In this document: positions 43,906 through 55,623 of the stretch, one piece after another
Position numbering within the stretch: the stretch's first letter is position 1
Layout of the letters: each line of letters begins with the position of its first letter
Assembly: GCA_024336345.1 (NCBI GenBank)
Contig: JANFOG010000009.1
Coordinates: 1,798,001 to 1,862,000 of the forward strand
DNA length: 64,000 nucleotides
Direction of reading: 5' to 3'
Source: Mariannaea sp. PMI_226
Taxonomy: Eukaryota > Ascomycota > Sordariomycetes > Hypocreales > Nectriaceae
Translations under genes and position numbers: made by a program
The notes under the pieces: generated by a model
What the model was told of the DNA's origin: nothing
The model's input: the letters and a program-made list of their open reading frames with translations, nothing else
Databases searched by the model: none

Positions 43906-44946
43906 ATGCATTGGCCCTCAACTTTGATGCCCCTCATCTCACTCAGCGTGCTGGTGCGTTCGAGCCCATCACCTGGTCTCCCAACAGTCATCAACACATG
44001 GGGAGGTGATTTTACTGTTGCTACAGACGCCGCTTTTGCTGCTCTCAAGATCCCCAAAATGTCAGCCCTTGATGCTGTCGAGGTTGGCTGCATCGCCTGT
44101 GAACGCAATCGGTGCGATGGGACCGTGGGATATGGTGGTTCTCCGGACGAAAACTGCGAGACAACTCTCGATGCTATGATTATGGATGGCACGACTATGA
44201 AGTCAGGAGCCGTTGCTGCACTGAGGAGAATTCGCAATCCCATCGCTGTTGCTCGCCATGTTCTTGAGCATACGACACACACGCTGCTGGTTGGAGATTT
44301 TGCAACTGAATTTGCAGTCCAGAATGGTTTCAAGGTCGAAAATCTCACTACAAAAGAATCGGCAAATATATGCAACGAGTGGAAAAGGGGTAACTGTCAG
44401 CCCAACTACCGCGTCCATGTCAGCCCGAATCCGTCCTCATCTTGCGGTCCATATTCGCCTTCCTCCGGGCATTTTGGAGCATATAACACTCGCCAGGCGT
44501 CACATGACACTCTCTCAGTCATTGTCCTGCATTTGGATGGATCTATGGCTGCCGGAACTACCACAAATGGCGCCTCTCACAAGATCCCAGGTCGCGTGGG
44601 AGACGGCCCTATCACTGGCAGTGGATCATATGTGGACGGGGATGTTGGTGGATGTGGTGCTACGGGTGACGGGGATATTATGATGCGATTTCTACCATGT
44701 TACCAGGCAGTTGAGAATTTGAGGCGTGGTATGACTCCTACTGAGGCTGCCGAGGATGTTGTCCAGCGGATGCTTAAACGGCATGCGAATTTATTAAGCG
44801 GGATAGTAGTCATTAACAACAAAGGTGAATTCGGGGCGGCTGCAAGCGGATGGACATTTACTTACTCATACCGCGGCGGGGATATGAAGAGCACGCAGGT
44901 AGTAACGGTACAACCATTAAATAACAAGGCAAATCAGGAATTATGA
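43906..44946 (+). CDS. Secreted N4-(beta-N-acetylglucosaminyl)-L-asparaginase (Ntn hydrolase)
   Basis: A single-exon gene of 346 aa. Residues 1-20 form a signal peptide. The chain matches glycosylasparaginase: VINTWGGDF at the start of the mature part, CDGTVGYGGSPDE, and the autocleavage site HDTLSVIVLHLDG, where Thr202 becomes the N-terminal nucleophile of the beta subunit. NGASHKIPGRVGDGPI and GGCGATGDGDIMMRF bind the substrate. The enzyme splits the GlcNAc-Asn link left after glycoprotein breakdown and usually acts in an acidic vacuolar or lysosomal compartment as an alpha/beta heterotetramer. All expected catalytic elements are present. Fungal copies are scattered; no partner glycosidase is adjacent here. 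Confidence 0.92.
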   Translation: MHWPSTLMPLISLSVLVRSSPSPGLPTVINTWGGDFTVATDAAFAALKIPKMSALDAVEVGCIACERNRCDGTVGYGGSPDENCETTLDAMIMDGTTMKSGAVAALRRIRNPIAVARHVLEHTTHTLLVGDFATEFAVQNGFKVENLTTKESANICNEWKRGNCQPNYRVHVSPNPSSSCGPYSPSSGHFGAYNTRQASHDTLSVIVLHLDGSMAAGTTTNGASHKIPGRVGDGPITGSGSYVDGDVGGCGATGDGDIMMRFLPCYQAVENLRRGMTPTEAAEDVVQRMLKRHANLLSGIVVINNKGEFGAAASGWTFTYSYRGGDMKSTQVVTVQPLNNKANQEL

Positions 44947-45119
44947 TGGCTGGGTAAGTAAATAATAGTGGCTGGCCGCTCGGATGTCACTCAGTCTTCT
45001 ACTAACATAATACCATGTGATCACGTAGTAAGTAATAATAACTCAATGGCACAACCCAAATAATAACTGCATCGACTTTTTTTAAATCGCTGAAGTCGTC
45101 ACAATGAAGGCTAAGTAGA

Positions 45120-45457
45120 TTAAGAAGACAAGCCACCCTTTCGACCAGCTTCTTTGGCCTTCTCACTCCCCGGTTCGAAAGAGCCCGATGAGGCCTTTCC
45201 ACCTTCAGATGCAATTTCTTTCTTCCAATTTATGTCAACGCTTGATGGATTTTGTATCAGACATGATTGAACTTACCTGCTTCTGGGGATCCATGCTAGC
45301 AAAGCCGCCAGTGTGGCTCGCCTGACCGCCCTTTGAGGCGATTTCTTGAACTTCCTCTTTGGGTCTGTATTGATTGTTAGTGAATGCGAGGAACGCAGCT
45401 CCAACAAATTACCACTCACCGGTTGGCAAAATTTCCGGGGTTGGTATTGTCAGCCAT
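45120..45457 (-). CDS. con-10: Con-10-like KGG-repeat stress/conidiation protein
   Basis: A small gene with three exons on minus, 45457-45420, 45364-45277 and 45221-45120, and introns of 55 nt each (donors GTGAGT and GTAAGT). The product is 75 aa. It starts MADNTNPGNFANR and carries the repeat motif three times: EIASKGGQASHTGGFA, EIASEGGKASSGSFEPGS and KEAGRKGGLSS. This is the hydrophilic KGG family typified by Neurospora con-10 and bacterial GsiB, which accumulates during conidiation, desiccation or other stress and is thought to protect macromolecules. Each exon holds roughly one repeat unit. It is intact and in the expected size range (about 70-90 aa). Confidence 0.93.
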
Positions 45458-45567
45458 CTTGTGCTATAGGACGCGGTTGTAGAATCGTGTTAGTTTAGTG
45501 TGTGGCATTCAATGATTAAATGATAGCTAAGGAGGATGAAAATGAAATACGGCAGCCACTATTGGAA

Positions 45568-45573
45568 TTTATA
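45568..45573 (-). promoter_or_regulatory. TATA box candidate of the con-10-like gene
   Basis: CCTATAAATTCC on the minus strand, with TATAAA about 110 bases upstream of the ATG at 45457. Confidence 0.4.
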
Positions 45574-47209
45574 GGAGGTTCTAGCACGATATCTAGCATC
45601 GTTGAGTCATGATCTCAGAGCTGGTCTACTCGCAGTATGCTTGTCGATGAGATCATGGATGTACCAAATGTCAAGTAAACCGAGCAAAATGAAGTCTTCC
45701 AAGTCATCGCTTGCGTCCCAAAAGCAAATACTCTGATTCTTACGTATGCGACTTTGTGATTAGGCCATTTTAGAAACCTATAGCTGCACTGTTTCATCAG
45801 CCTGACCTCATTGGTTCCAATAATCAAAGTGGAATCCAGTGCTTCCGTGCTCCTATTTTACCCTTCCGGAATCATAGCTGTGTCCTTCCGGTGCTGAGCA
45901 GATGGCCTCCAAGTATGTCTACTAATAGGTAGGCAAATGATGCACCCGCTTTGGCTATGAGACTTGGTCGTCCGCCGTAAATTTTCAACTACGAACAACT
46001 TTAATATTGGCGATAACATTTGGAGCGTAGATGGTTAGTGCGCCGGTGAGAGGTAAGTAACTGTATATCCAACGTCTTCGAGCCCTGCCTGATATAGTGC
46101 GTCATTGTGAAGTTGATCATTCACCTTTTCCATCTCACTCCACCACAACCACCCGTCTTGAGTAAACGCCAATAGGATAAGACACTACGAAAATACGAAG
46201 AATGCTTATAATACCAGTAGTCATATATTCTTGCTACTCGTATTTTCTCACTTCCTCGCTGAGCAGCTCGTCATACATATCCTTTCCCCCCCAGTTCCCA
46301 ATTCAAGTCATAACTGACCACCCCAGAGAAGCAAACATGTCGACAGCTATTGCTTGATATTCTTGGAGTTCCTAAGCTTTCCATGAATGAGGCAATATTA
46401 AGCGTTTATTAGGAAGCCACCACAAATTTTTGTAAGGCTTCCAGTATTCATCATGAATCCCACCCATCTCACCCTGCCAAGCAATATTAAAAATTTTCAA
46501 AGGCGATCGCCAGGTTCTGAAGGGTTATTTGGAGGAACTTTTTAAACAACTGCCCGTAGAGACGAAGGTCATGATCAAACGGCAAATGATCCAGAGCATT
46601 TGCAGATTTTATCTTTGATTCTTTGAAATGCTTACACTGTCAAGTTTCAGTGCTGCAAGGCCAGCTTGATATTCCTACAACGAGGTACCTATTCACAAGC
46701 GACAAAGGGCGCGAAATATCCTACCTTGACCGGGGTGAGCGAAGCTGAAAGCTGCAGACTGAGTTTTCATTTGTTTGCAGACAACCTTGCCATGGCTGTC
46801 AGAAACATTTGAAGGGTGATATTTTTATTCCTATTCGACTTCAAATAGCGTTGCATAGGTAATGTGGTTATTATTGGTGTTCAGTCAGCTGGGATTTCTG
46901 CGCAAAGGCTATTGACGAGGCCACTGCTCGTTTTCAGCCACCACGTCACTGTCCTAGTGCTCACTTACTGTGCATTTGGAAAATGACACGGATATGACAC
47001 ACTCTGAGCTGCCAAGATTGGGCGAACCTATTGGAATGATGATCAAAGTAACCATCCGTACAGTATTGACCGTACAAGCCACATACTTCATGTCATGTGA
47101 AGGTTCAATTTCGCCCATAAACGTCATTGCATCCCCACGACATTTTCACGAGTTCACTTTTCTTTTTTCTTTGAGTCGAATATCACGTATTGCTCGACAA
47201 ACTGATAAA
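45574..47209. other. Gene-poor stretch
   Basis: No supported gene on either strand. The last 200 bases are the likely promoter and pyrimidine-rich 5' UTR of the small gene at 47210. Confidence 0.45.
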
Positions 47210-47511
47210 ATGGATCGCAAACTCGCGTCTGAGGGTACGGCACCTAACGCACCTGAAGGTCAACCGGACTGGTACATGCAGAAAAACGAGGCGCTTCCGG
47301 GTGCGAAAGATGGTAAAAACATGACAAGTTCCAAGAGCGCTGGCTCTAAAAAACAATTTGGTAAGCGGAAAAGCAGTCTTCGGCTCGTATAGCAGGCATT
47401 GGAGAATTGATAGGACGCCTAGATGACGACGACGACGATGCACTTCACCACGAAATTATACGCGAAGGAAAGACAGAGGGTGGTGCGGCGCGTATGGTAA
47501 GAACAGAATGA
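47210..47511 (+). CDS. Small hydrophilic protein of unknown family
   Basis: The ATG at 47210 sits in a good context (aaaATGg). The simple frame stops at 47392 after 60 residues and begins MDRKLASEGTAPNAPEGQPD, which looks like a genuine short stress-type protein. At 47361 a perfect donor GTAAGC follows the codons for KKQF. If 47361-47395 (ending TAGCAG) is removed, the frame continues through GIGELIGRLDDDDDALHHEI and GKTEGGAARM to a stop at 47509-47511, for 88 aa. At 35 nt that would be an unusually short intron. I cannot decide between the two. No domain is recognised. Confidence 0.4.
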
Positions 47512-48064
47512 AGAAGTCCGGCAGTATATGATGATGGGATGGAATACGGGCGTGCAAATACGGGCCCGTGGGGAGGAGGGGAGGCAAGAGGGGTCAATAA
47601 AGCTTCTCCGTTCCACCATACTGTTTCCCATGATGTGAAATATCAGAAAATTGAGATATATCGCTGCACGTTGGAATTTCTAACTGGCACCACATGCTCG
47701 AACTATCTACCGAATATCTCATCATGGGATATTACTGAAACCTGTTCGTTCCATTATGGGACAACAATGATACGGGACAAAATTGACATGAGTGTGAACA
47801 TTGACGTAAGCTTCAGTTGAGTGAATGTAATGCCCATGGGCAATGTTAAGGGCGGGTGGCCGTGACGTTGAGATGACGTGTGAGGCGAAGGTAATCACTA
47901 AAATGCCCCTGCCCGTGACTGGGGATGATAGAGGAGTAAGATTTGGGTACACCAATATGACCTCTTCTGTCCAGCATCATCCTTCCACAGCTGCGCAGCT
48001 TCGGCTCCATTGTAAATGAACAATCTAATTGAATTTCAATCTTCACCTGTCTTTAAATGCCGTG
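47512..48064. other. Intergenic
   Basis: It holds the 3' flank of the small gene and the promoter of the gluconokinase. No gene is seen. Confidence 0.45.
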
Positions 48065-48716
48065 ATGGACGACCAGATATCACCCAATAACGATCCTCAC
48101 GGTTGGATCTGGTTCATTACGGGGCCAACCGCGTCGGGGAAGACAACTGTAGCTAAAGCCCTCTCGGGGTCCTTCGACTTTACTTACATTGAAGGTGATG
48201 ATGTTGGTCCCCATTTATCTGAATTCGCATTTGCTCTTGTGCATGCTAAGGGTTTTTATGTCCAAGTTCCGACCAAAGGGAAGCATTGATAAAATGAATC
48301 GCGGCATCCCTCTTACGGATGCAGACTACCACGACTGGCTTTTGCCTCTTCGAGAAGAGTGCTCTCATCAATATGAGCAAGGCCATAAGCATTTAGCCGT
48401 TTCGTGCTCTACTCTTACTCGTCAACACAGAGATACTCTGAGGCAGGTTTCTAATGGTCTCAAAGATGCGCACGTTGGATTCGTGTGCCTTGATGCGCCG
48501 GAAGAGGTACTACTTGAGCGAGCGATACATCGCCACGGGCGATACGCCGGAGGGAATCTCGTTCAAAGCCAGTTCCATTCGTTGGAGCCGCCAAGTGATG
48601 ATGAGACAGATGTTTTAAGAGCGGATGCCATGAGGGGTGAAGATCGATTGAAGTCAGACGTGATGCAAAAGGTCGAGGATGAGATGCGACATTCTGGAAG
48701 GGGTTATATCGCCTAA
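48065..48716 (+). CDS. Gluconokinase (GntK-like)
   Basis: Two exons, 48065-48202 and 48267-48716, give 195 aa, the normal size for this kinase. The 64-nt intron has the weak donor GTTGGT and acceptor CAAG, but the join restores the family block EGDD-FRPKGSIDKMNRGIPLTDADYHDWL, in two pieces around the splice. The P-loop is TGPTASGKTT near residue 18. RHGRYAGGNLVQSQFHSLE and the ending EDEMRHSGRGYIA complete the family. The enzyme phosphorylates gluconate to 6-phosphogluconate, feeding the pentose phosphate pathway in the cytosol. Without splicing the frame runs to a stop at 48287-48289, before the IPLTD region. Confidence 0.87.
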
Positions 48717-49974
48717 ATTGGATCTAGTAAAGTAGAGAATTTACGAATCTTTTTCCCGCCCACCAAGCCATCCTCTGCGGTCTGGACTTTTATGATCGGC
48801 CTGAATCCCGATGCCCTCGTCGTCACCTTCGAATTGCCGCGCAATATCCCTGCTTATTCGCTCTCCCAAAGTTCCATTCAACCCAACCTTTCTGAGAAAC
48901 AAAGTACCTATGACCGGTTGTGCGTACGCGCTGGAGGCTTAAGTGCTTACCGAGAGTATAAAGGGTAAAGGGGCAAAGTTTTGGTCAACCACATATCATG
49001 CACTTCTTACAAAAAGCCATTTCTATAAATTCATGGTCTATATGCCTCAACATGAGGAATGCTTTTTAAAGAATAGAGTGTTCTAAATTTCGAACTGCTA
49101 AGCCTTAAGCAGGAGATAGAGGCGATGACCCCTGGTCTGTTCGCTGCATAACAAGAGTGACTAGGGGAGAAAGCAATAATATATTTACGAGCTGGATCCA
49201 CCTATATCGTCTAGACCTCACGTTTGATATATCATACTTGACTAACCTGCTTTTAGGTATTGCTTTTTGTATCATGGCATGAACCCTAGTGTTATGACCT
49301 GGCCTTCTGTCTAGTTCCCCTGATATAGCTCGCCATAAGCCTTATGATATACTAGTGATTAAAATTACAAACACATTAGGTAGCCTCATGTTTTCAAATT
49401 ATTGATTTTTCAACAATTGTGACCGAACCTAATAGAAAAGAGCCTGCTCATATTCTAAAGACAATTAATCCAGTCTCCATGGTATACAACCTTTCCCGTA
49501 GAGGACTATAATAAAAACCTCGTCTCGAGCTGCTCAACCGCTACTCGCCTACGTATGAGCAAACGCTTTAGCAGAATTAAGGATGGTATAGGCTCTTTTT
49601 ATCTCTCTCTCTCTCTCTCTCTTTTTTTTTTTTTACTATTTCTTTTTTTATAAATTTGCTAAGACAACTCTTGCAGCGATCGACTGTGCCTGTGACCCAC
49701 GTTGTTGAAGCCCTTCTGCTAAACATGCCATGTGACCAGGTACAAAGATTAATGAAGCTTGGAGGATTCCTTTGCAAAAGCTATGAGTTAATGCACGAAG
49801 AGGCACTGCATATTACACCTCTTTGAGCGATGCCAAGTAGACAGGTACAAGACATAAAATTCCTGAGCCTCCAGACCACCCTTGGCAGGCCAAAAATTGA
49901 GACAACTATCTAGCTCGCCGCAAACGCTACTCTATCTCAAAATGCTGTAAAAAAAAATAATACTCATCGTATGG
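48717..49974. other. Intergenic, convergent 3' ends
   Basis: AT-rich region between the gluconokinase and the transcription factor gene. It contains the CT microsatellite at 49602-49634. No gene is seen. Confidence 0.5.
49602..49634. repeat. (TC)10 microsatellite followed by poly-T
   Basis: Ten TC units followed by thirteen T. A simple repeat, likely length-variable. Confidence 0.9.
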
Positions 49975-52756
49975 CTAAAAAATAGCAACCTCATCGATCC
50001 ATTTCCCAAATACATAAGCTTCATGCTCGGCGTCAATGTCATGTTGGCTTCGTCGCAAATTATCTTGCGATCCCGTCAACTGGATTCTTTCTTCCTCGAT
50101 AATCGCACTCATAGTAGCGCCCATTGTGTTCTCCACCTCCACTTTCTCTTTCCCTTTGTCAACCTTATCCCCATTTTCTTCGGGGGATTCAATCTCGGTA
50201 ACCCTCGTGCTGGTTGTGGTGGCCTCAGTTTGTGAGAAATATGATTCTGATGTGTCACCAACTGACTCCTCATAAGCCCAGAGATTGCGGGAGTGGACTT
50301 GCACACGATTCAAGATGTCAATGTCGCCCAAGCTGAATGATTCCGGTAACACACTGTAGTGGAATGTGTTTGAGCCATTTTGTTGCGGCGACTCCATCGT
50401 CCTCAATCGTAGTGGCAGGTCACTATTGGTGGGCATATGACCTGCACTGAGGCTGAAATCTATCTGAGTTGCCAAAGACAGATAAAAGTTCGGTTGCTGT
50501 CGAAGAATGTCCGTCCAGCTTCTGGACTGTGGGAGATGATGCCCATTCGCGTTCCAGGAACTGTTACTGGAGAAGAGAAGTTTATAGAAAGCCTCGACAT
50601 TGACTCTGATGCAGCTCAGAACCCAATCAACGGCGGGGAATCGGGGACGACACATTTGCATAGCCTCGATGACGCCAATGAAACGTGTTTGCTGTTGCCT
50701 CAGCATAACTGCATCGGAACTTCTTTGCGAGCGTGAGCTACTGTTTGATAGTAATTTGAGGTCAACAATCTGGAGAGTAAGAGGATGCATCGCAATCCCA
50801 ACCCTGGGGAGAGAATTAGTGAACCGATCCATCGTCGCCGAGCATCCGCTCCACTTACACGCTGAGTGGTAACATGTCCGCGACTCGAAAATGCACAAGT
50901 TTCATCAAGCACTGGACCATTCCAGATGTGTCCATTTGAACACGATCTCCACTGGGGGTATTTCCCATGATGGCATCCAGCCCCATGTTAGTAGCATAAG
51001 GGCCGAAAATGAGCATTTCCTGATGGGACAATGCAACATTCGCCGAGCTACAAGTATCATTAGCTCCACTTCCAAGGCTTCTTTTGGAATATAAAAGACT
51101 CACTGGTAATACATGCTTACTATATTGGCAAACAAGACGACAAATGCGGAGGAAGAGCCGGTCAATTCCCCAGTGACCGGCACCGCATTATCCTCCAATC
51201 TGAGATTCAGATACGACTCATGCCAGGCCTGCATAGCCGCTCGACAATCACGGATTCGTGTAGCCTGCTCAGCTTGCTGCATTGCCGTGTGCACCCCGTC
51301 TCTGCCGGGAATGTAGCTGACAGAGAGGACATCCGTCAGGACGACACATAACTCAACAAACTTTAATAGGACTAGAACGACTCGTTTTTTTATGTCTGGA
51401 TCATAAACGGAAGAGTATCGGATCTCCTCGGCAAAGTCTGAAGCATCAAGGATCGGATTGCTATCAAAATCGAAAACAGACCGGTTAATGCGAATGTTGT
51501 GGCGAGCGGCGATAGGCATGACACGATCTCGAATGATACAGGTCCACCATAATCGTTTCAGTATTTGCCGTCGCCTCTCGTTCTCGATGGTATTAGGCCG
51601 CGCTGTAAGAGATAAGGAATTGTAATCAGGTGCACCAGCCAATTTAGCATTTTGTATGGCAATGGTCAGCCACATGGGAGCCATGCTATTGAGCGTGCTA
51701 CTTTTAGTAAAATAGCAGTGTGAGAGAAGGACGGCAGCCTGAGATATGGCGACTGGTGACTTTTCGAATCCGGATTCATATAATAGCTAGGTAATTTAAT
51801 AAACGTTCAAATTAAACAATGAATTTTCCCTAGGGAGGGACTTACCTTGGCACGCGAGTGGAAGTCATTCTTCGCCTGATGGATGTTGTGAAATCCAAGG
51901 CCCCGGATAAGGCTTGTAGGAACATACTACCCATCGGGCTCAGAACATAGTGATTCGAAGGAGGGATTGGTTGGACCAACTTACACTGGCAGATGTATAC
52001 AATATTCCGTACAAGAGAAAAAGAGATAGCTGCCCGCTGATGATGAGATCGGCTGCTGAGCTGTGTCGAAGAGACTCCCAAAATTCGGCCTCGTTGAGGA
52101 GTGGAAAGAGAGGATGAATATGCAAGAAGTATTGCTGGAAGAAAGGCTCAAGAGTTTCTTGGTTTGGTATAGTGAAACAGCCCTGATAATTGAGAGTCCT
52201 GACGTCCTTGGGGTTCATGGAGGCAACATGGGGAAGTATGTTGCCTGGCTCAGGCGATTGGCCGCCCTGGGACGTCGCATTGGATGGACTCAAGGCTTCG
52301 AGGATTAGCTGGTTGAAATGATCATCTGACAGACCTGGAGGACTTTGGACTAGCTCCTCCAGTGCCGTATTTGAGTCTGGCTCAGCCGTCCAGGCCTTGG
52401 CTGGTACCGGGCGTGTCTGACTGGGTGGTGGCAGAGTTGGAGGGCGCCTGAAGACGGGTGTGAGCTGAGTCCGCGGCTATGCGTCAAGTAGTGACTGCAT
52501 GCCAATAAAGACATGCAAGACGAAAACGATGGGTGAATGGAACTCACATTGACCCGCTATTCGACATAAGGGTGCATGGCTTGTTGCCCATGTTGCAGTT
52601 GACACATCGTTGCTGGCCATCAAGGCGGACACACCGCACCTTCTGCGACCGGCACTGGAAGCACGCGGTGGCCAGCCGCCTCTTCGGTCTGTTTCGCGCC
52701 AGTCGAGAAGGATTAGACAGCCTGGCAGGCGGCTGAGCTTCGCGCTGCGAGTCCAT
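49975..52756 (-). CDS. Zn2Cys6 fungal-specific transcription factor
   Basis: Six exons on minus: 52756-52548, 52447-51985, 51926-51846, 51786-51104, 51047-50859 and 50803-49975, with introns of 100, 58, 59, 56 and 55 nt. The sum is 818 codons in frame (817 aa). The binuclear zinc cluster has Cys at 32, 35, 42, 51, 54 and 61 (C-X2-C-X6-C-X8-C-X2-C-X6-C), preceded by the basic RNRPKRR. The central fungal-specific TF domain includes YFLHIHPLFPLLNEAEFW, AKLAGAPDY and RRQILKRLWWTCIIRDR. The C-terminus is Ser/Thr/Glu-rich and could activate transcription. An upstream in-frame ATG at 52957 would add 67 Cys/Pro-rich residues unlike the family, so 52756 is preferred. Target genes are unknown; none of the neighbours forms an obvious pathway. 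Confidence 0.88.
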
Positions 52757-54954
52757 CGAGTTGCGGGCACACCGGGTTTGGTGATGTTCCTGGTTCCGAC
52801 GTTTGGGGAGGGGGTGCCGGCCGCAAGTGGGTTGTTCTGGTTCAGCCCCGTCGCTTGAGAAGTATTCCGCCCGCCCCGATTGGACCAATATCCGCTTCGT
52901 GATGAGAGGCCAAGTGGAGCAGGGGAGCGGAATAAAGCAATCACAGACAAGGCTCATCGCCCTGCAGGGGGGCGGTTTTGGAGATGTATGTCATTACCGA
53001 GGCGGGTGGGGCGCAAGTGCACTTAAAGGGGAGAATTTGATGGCTTATCCGCGGTCTTACCAATGTCTAATTCGCTGACAGTATGACAGAGAATAGTGTC
53101 ACACAACGGGAGTGGCACGGCCTCCAACACATGAACTAACTTATGTATGATGATGGAGATGGAACCAGACTTATCTCCCTTGTTACCTGGATGTCAGGGA
53201 CCAGGGAGGGATGGATGTGGCATGGTGCTGGTGTCGATGTTCACTGGGCGCTCCCGCGATGAAGGCCGGGCGTCAAAACCCGCGTAACGGGGCACCAGCC
53301 TGAAAAACCTAATCAGGGATATAACGGTACGAACATGCAACGGCCCTTACTTGGGATAAGGCCAGCAATATTTCGTCAGCAAGGCTGAGCCCATAATCTA
53401 ACCAGATAACTAGATAACTGGTCACCAAGTCAGAGTTCAGTCTAGACACATCGGAGATCCTGGTGTCTCGGACCTTAACTGAGACATACAGGAGGACATG
53501 GACCAAGGGAGGCCGATCGTGTCTGGCAATATTTATGATCCGCTATCCAAGCATGGCTTGCCCCTTACATTTCGGGTCTTCAGACGCGCCATTACATTTT
53601 CTGTGATTACACAGAACATTAATCACTCCGAAGTGACTTTTTTTTGTTTTGAGGACATATACTGAATACTTGATTTGTCGTACCTCGGTGGAGAATCGAG
53701 GTCAAGACCCTTTGAATCAAATCTGGCTTGGTTATGGGTGCACCACACCACATCATACCCTGTCTCATATTGAACCAAAAATAGGGTACGGGGTTGAGTG
53801 GTGAATCAAAACGGCATTTTGCATTAGCGGTGTCTTTGTCATACTACGCCGTCCAACTAACGCATAACTTAGTATCTTTATACGGTCTCAAACATGGAGG
53901 ACCCGTTGCATGGGTGCCCATTGCCTTCCTTCCTCAACAGCCAGCTTCTCATTAGAGAGCAGGCCTAAATAAACGCTCCACCCTTCTCTCTGTGGTTTCC
54001 AGAAAATGCACCAGAAGCCCTTCCTATTGATCATCCCTTAATAGCAATAAAACATCCACACTAGAAACAGGTGGCCCAGGACTCGCGTCGTGGCCCCAAT
54101 GCTCACACAGAGCGTTGGGATACAGAACCAGACAGGGAAACTGATACCTCTTCGTCCACGCAAAAGTACACGAAGAGTGCAGCGTAAAAGTTGGCAATCT
54201 GTGCAGCGTCGAATGAATGGACTAATCCTCGAGCGGTAGGTAGGGGTGTAAAGATTACCTTGATTTCACGTTCTTACTTTGGGAAATGTGTGGTTCTCCA
54301 ATAAATCCAACTCACTTGAGGACTTATGAAATTAGCCAGGCGGAGCTTAGAGCCTGATGTATTCCACATGGGGCGCAAGCATCCCTTTGGAGTGGCGCGG
54401 CGACAACAGTGTTGCGAGGGGTAAAGCGTCGGCGAGCGTGGTTCCAGATAGGAAGAGAGGCAAGACAGGGACACGGCAGCTTTCAAGCTAGTTAATAGAT
54501 CAAGGATCGCATTCCTAGGTCACTTGCTTGGTATTTCAGTGACCCGTACGGGCCGTACTGATAGAGAGCGCGCAGTGTCCACCGATTCGTTGAAGGTGCG
54601 CTAGCATGACATGCATCGCTTTCACCAAATTATCACTTAAATGATTGCCGTCCCATTTCATGTGCGCAGACATGCCCCGCCGTTGTGGAGGAGGATCCGG
54701 TAGTTTTTTAATCATGCATGCGAATTAACTCGTGATTATGATATGGATTACATCAACCGGGACCTGTTTGAACGCCTTAACGGTCTTTATTGTTGCATGG
54801 ACCATGCTCTCTCGAATCGCCCAGTGCTCGACACCACACAATTCTAACACATCCGTACCTTGCTGCCAGATTACAATTAGCCACCAATCAACTGCCGAGA
54901 ACTTAATTTACTAATTATTTACGGAGTAATACGCCTCAGACTAATCTAGCCCCT

Positions 54955-55430
54955 CTATGAACCCCAAGTTGACCTTGATAACAACCCTTCCGCAAGCCCA
55001 CCTCTCTCAAACGGGGTTGGGTCGGAAGCGCAAACATGACAGTAGTGCAGCATCTCAATCAAAGCATTTACTAACTGTGACATTACGAGAATCAAGTCGC
55101 CGCGGTGCGTCAACCCGTTTTCGAAGCATGCCCGCATCAACTCTAATCTTGTGTCGGTGGTGTTATGAATGCTGAGATCGGAATCCTTCATACTCTTAGA
55201 GATAAAGTTCTACTCCCACGATTTGCCGATCGAGACAATAACGCTTGTGCTCTAGCGCAAAGATAAAGTAATGAGAAAGGGGTAAAACTGCGGCGCGGAC
55301 AGGAGTTGAAAGAGTGCAAATTGCGTGTCAGGATTTTCAAGGCACAGTTGCGCGCAAGGGGCATCAGCTCCGACGACTGATCCAGGGTATGAAACCAAGA
55401 TAGGAAAGTTGCCTTAACGATCTTCAAAGC
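54955..55430 (-). pseudogene. Broken coding fragment, family unknown
   Basis: One minus frame gives protein-like sequence (PCAQLCLENPDTQFALFQLL, then FLITLSLR, then DSDLSIHNTTDTRLELM and RGDLILVMSQLVNALIEMLH) interrupted by two stops near 55230 and 55200. The helical, Leu-rich end vaguely resembles the end of fungal transcription factor or STAND proteins, but I cannot assign it. Confidence 0.25.
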
Positions 55431-55623
55431 TGATCAAGATGTTCAAACTGTCATGTTGGCGAGGCTCCTTACGACATACATGGCACCTGGCAGAAGTGCT
55501 GGTGCAATCACTCCTGCTCGATAGAACTTTGATGGCGAATACTATCGTCTTGGCTTTGCACAAAAATACAAAAGAAGTAGTTTATTCACAGTAAGCAATC
55601 AGTGAGCAATGGTAATGCAGATA

